Shown here in pieces: positions 6,198 through 7,600 of a DNA stretch of 7,600 nt. The notes under the pieces are model-generated. The model ran no database searches. It saw only the letters and a list, made by a program, of their open reading frames with translations, and was not told where the DNA came from. The stretch is from CAVPLU01 sp964601325 (lineage in GTDB: Archaea; Thermoproteota; Bathyarchaeia; 40CM-2-53-6). Where the stretch lies: positions 1 through 7,600 of the forward strand of contig CAZRNA010000079.1 in assembly GCA_964601325.1 (NCBI GenBank), written 5' to 3'. Both the position numbers and the translations under genes were made by a program. Positions within the stretch are counted from its first letter, which is position 1, and every line of letters starts with the position of its first letter.

Positions 6198-7427
6198 TTG
6201 TTACGACTTTTCAATACACTCGCAATGCACGAGGACGAGCTGCCGAACCCAAGCGGACAGGAAATCAAGGCGTTCGTGTGCGGACCCACTGTCTATGACT
6301 ACGCACATCTTGGCCACGCGAGAACGTACTTTGCAGTGGATATGATGGCCCGATACTTGCGCTTCAGAGGATATCGCCCCCATGTTCTAATGAACATCAC
6401 AGACATCGATGAGCGAATAATCAAGAAATCCAATGAGACAGGCAAGAGCGTCAAAGAAATCGCCGGCATTTTTGAGAAATCGTTCTTGGAAGACATGAAG
6501 GCTCTCGGGATTGATACCATCAGCAGATTCGAACGGGCCTCGGATCACGTTCCAGAGATGATCCGGCAAATCGAGCAGTTGATCTCCACTGGTTACGCAT
6601 ATGAGACGGATACTGGGGTCTACTTCGACGTTTCGAAGAGTGCAACCTACGGACAGCTCTCCCATCAAAGCAGGGCAGATCTAATGCTTCGACGGCTCGA
6701 ACTCTGCTCAACAAAACGCCACCCGGAAGACTTCTCGGTCTGGCGGAAATTCGAAGAGCAGCCCCTTTGGGATTCTCCATGGGGTCCAGGCCGACCAGGA
6801 TGGCACATAGAGGACACCGCGATCGCCATGAAGTATCTTGGGTCGTCCTACGATATCCACTTAGGTGGAGCTGAACTTGTCTTTCCGCATCACGAGGCCG
6901 AGTTAGCACAGGGCGAGGCGTTGAGCAACAAGAAACCCTTCGTCAGATACTGGATCCACACGGGGATGCTCAATGTCGGCGGCGTGAAGATGAGCAAATC
7001 GCTTGGAAATGTGGTGACAATCAGAGATGCGCTCACGCACTATACTGCGGAGGAACTGAGGTTCTTCTTCGCGAGTGTGCACTACCGACGAGTCGCAAAC
7101 TTCTGCAAGACCAAGCTTCTGGAAGCCAGAAAGGGCCTTGAATTGATGCGAGAGACCATGGACAAGCTGAGTGCCTGTTCCTCTGGGAAGGCGGCAGGTA
7201 TGCCGGACCTGAGACTGTTAGGAGATCTGTCGCGTGCTGAGGACAATTTCACATCAGCCATGGACGATGACTTCGACACAACAAAGGCTCTGAGGAGTCT
7301 GTCCACGTTCCTGCGGGGTGTTGGCAGCCAAGTCAGGACTCGCAGGGAATTGGACACTGGCACATGTCAGACTGTCGTGAAGAGAGTGCTGGCCATGGCC
7401 AATGTTATCGGCGTGCTCGCCGCCTAG
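6198..7427 (+). CDS. cysS: Cysteinyl-tRNA synthetase (class I)
   Basis: A 409-residue cytoplasmic enzyme that charges tRNA-Cys with cysteine. Family features in order: opening L-R-L-F-N-T-L (2-8), F-V-C-G-P-T-V-Y-D (26-34), HIGH motif as H-L-G-H (37-40), N-I-T-D-I-D (66-71), P-G-W-H-I-E (200-205), F-P-H-H-E-A-E (229-235), K-M-S-K-S (264-268). Zinc-site equivalents of E. coli C28, C209, H234 and E238 are C28, D206, H231 and E235, so one Cys ligand has become Asp with spacing preserved. Up to K-M-S-K-S the length matches E. coli; after it only 141 residues remain against about 191, so the C-terminal anticodon-binding region is shortened by about 50. Downstream sequence does not restore it in another frame as far as I can read. 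The start is TTG at 6198; TGA is in frame two codons earlier, and an ATG start at codon 10 would lose the conserved opening. It is separate from the leftward transport genes. Confidence 0.97.
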   Translation: MLRLFNTLAMHEDELPNPSGQEIKAFVCGPTVYDYAHLGHARTYFAVDMMARYLRFRGYRPHVLMNITDIDERIIKKSNETGKSVKEIAGIFEKSFLEDMKALGIDTISRFERASDHVPEMIRQIEQLISTGYAYETDTGVYFDVSKSATYGQLSHQSRADLMLRRLELCSTKRHPEDFSVWRKFEEQPLWDSPWGPGRPGWHIEDTAIAMKYLGSSYDIHLGGAELVFPHHEAELAQGEALSNKKPFVRYWIHTGMLNVGGVKMSKSLGNVVTIRDALTHYTAEELRFFFASVHYRRVANFCKTKLLEARKGLELMRETMDKLSACSSGKAAGMPDLRLLGDLSRAEDNFTSAMDDDFDTTKALRSLSTFLRGVGSQVRTRRELDTGTCQTVVKRVLAMANVIGVLAA

Positions 7428-7600
7428 TACAGCCATGCCCTCAACGGTTTCCGAATTACCGGTCGCAGGAACTTCCACAAGCCATTGAATTCCTCAAAAT
7501 AGAACCACTTGTCATTGGATCCAACCGTGTACTTCTGAGACTGCCTGTCTCGGATTCGGTCACACAGATTGACGCAGTAGCTGCCTCTGTAGAATCCGAC
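7424..7600 (-). CDS. C-terminal end of an unrecognised protein (enters from right edge)
   Basis: From the right edge, the minus strand is open for 58 codons and ends with TAG at 7426-7424. The peptide is aromatic and Arg-rich: V-G-F-Y-R-G-S-Y-C at the edge, K-W-F-Y-F-E-E-F-N-G-L-W in the middle (residues 31-42 of the visible part), and R-P-V-I-R-K-P-L-R-A-W-L-Y at the end. I do not recognise a family. Support for it being real: the frame is open across the whole available stretch, composition is protein-like, and the stop overlaps the cysS stop, giving a tight convergent arrangement. The start and most of the gene lie outside the window. A chance open frame cannot be excluded at this length. 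Confidence 0.55.
   Translation of the reverse strand, partial: VGFYRGSYCVNLCDRIRDRQSQKYTVGSNDKWFYFEEFNGLWKFLRPVIRKPLRAWLY

Noticed and set aside
6520..6909. Minus-strand 129-codon frame
   Set aside because: It is antisense to the conserved core of cysteinyl-tRNA synthetase.
1..7600. tRNA, rRNA, CRISPR array, insertion sequence or long repeats
   Set aside because: No tRNA-like cloverleaf with a T-loop GTTC core in an intergenic gap, no regularly spaced repeats, no transposase frame and no terminal inverted repeats were seen. The gaps between genes are 182 bp or less.

Overview
The window looks like part of an archaeal chromosome with close to half G+C. I infer Archaea from four things: a solute-binding protein anchored by an N-terminal hydrophobic helix and a Pro/Thr-rich linker with no lipobox; a TATA-like element rather than -10/-35 boxes; weak or absent Shine-Dalgarno sequences; and frequent TTG starts. 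The exact lineage cannot be read from the sequence. A Bathyarchaeia-like or Thermoplasmatota-like archaeon is only a guess.

Layout. Six genes are packed head to tail on the minus strand, read from right to left. First comes a complete energy-coupling-factor (ECF) importer: a fused two-domain ATPase (6015-4336), a substrate-binding S component (4319-3750) and a transmembrane T component (3738-2929). Next is a compact histone-deacetylase-fold amidohydrolase (2874-2137). Last come an extracellular family 5 (oligopeptide-type) solute-binding protein (2010-340) and the start of its DppB-type permease (292-1, running off the left edge). On the plus strand, diverging from the ECF genes across 182 bp, is cysteinyl-tRNA synthetase (6198-7427). 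A minus-strand gene of unknown function enters from the right edge and converges on it. The two stop codons overlap in one CTAG.

How the genes may work together. The ECF trio makes a self-sufficient micronutrient importer of the type with a fused double ATPase and a UPF0397-like S protein; its substrate is not determinable here. The binding protein and permease begin a separate peptide/oligosaccharide-type ABC importer. It has its own TATA-like box and probably continues leftward with DppC, DppD and DppF homologues. The amidohydrolase between them may hydrolyse an amide or acetyl group on an imported compound, but this rests only on position.

Most notable points: (1) the solute-binding protein is circularly permuted, with the segment that normally ends the family placed first; (2) the deacetylase lacks about 40 residues between its zinc ligands; (3) cysteinyl-tRNA synthetase has Asp in place of a zinc-ligand Cys and lacks the usual C-terminal region; (4) four of the seven readable genes start with TTG.
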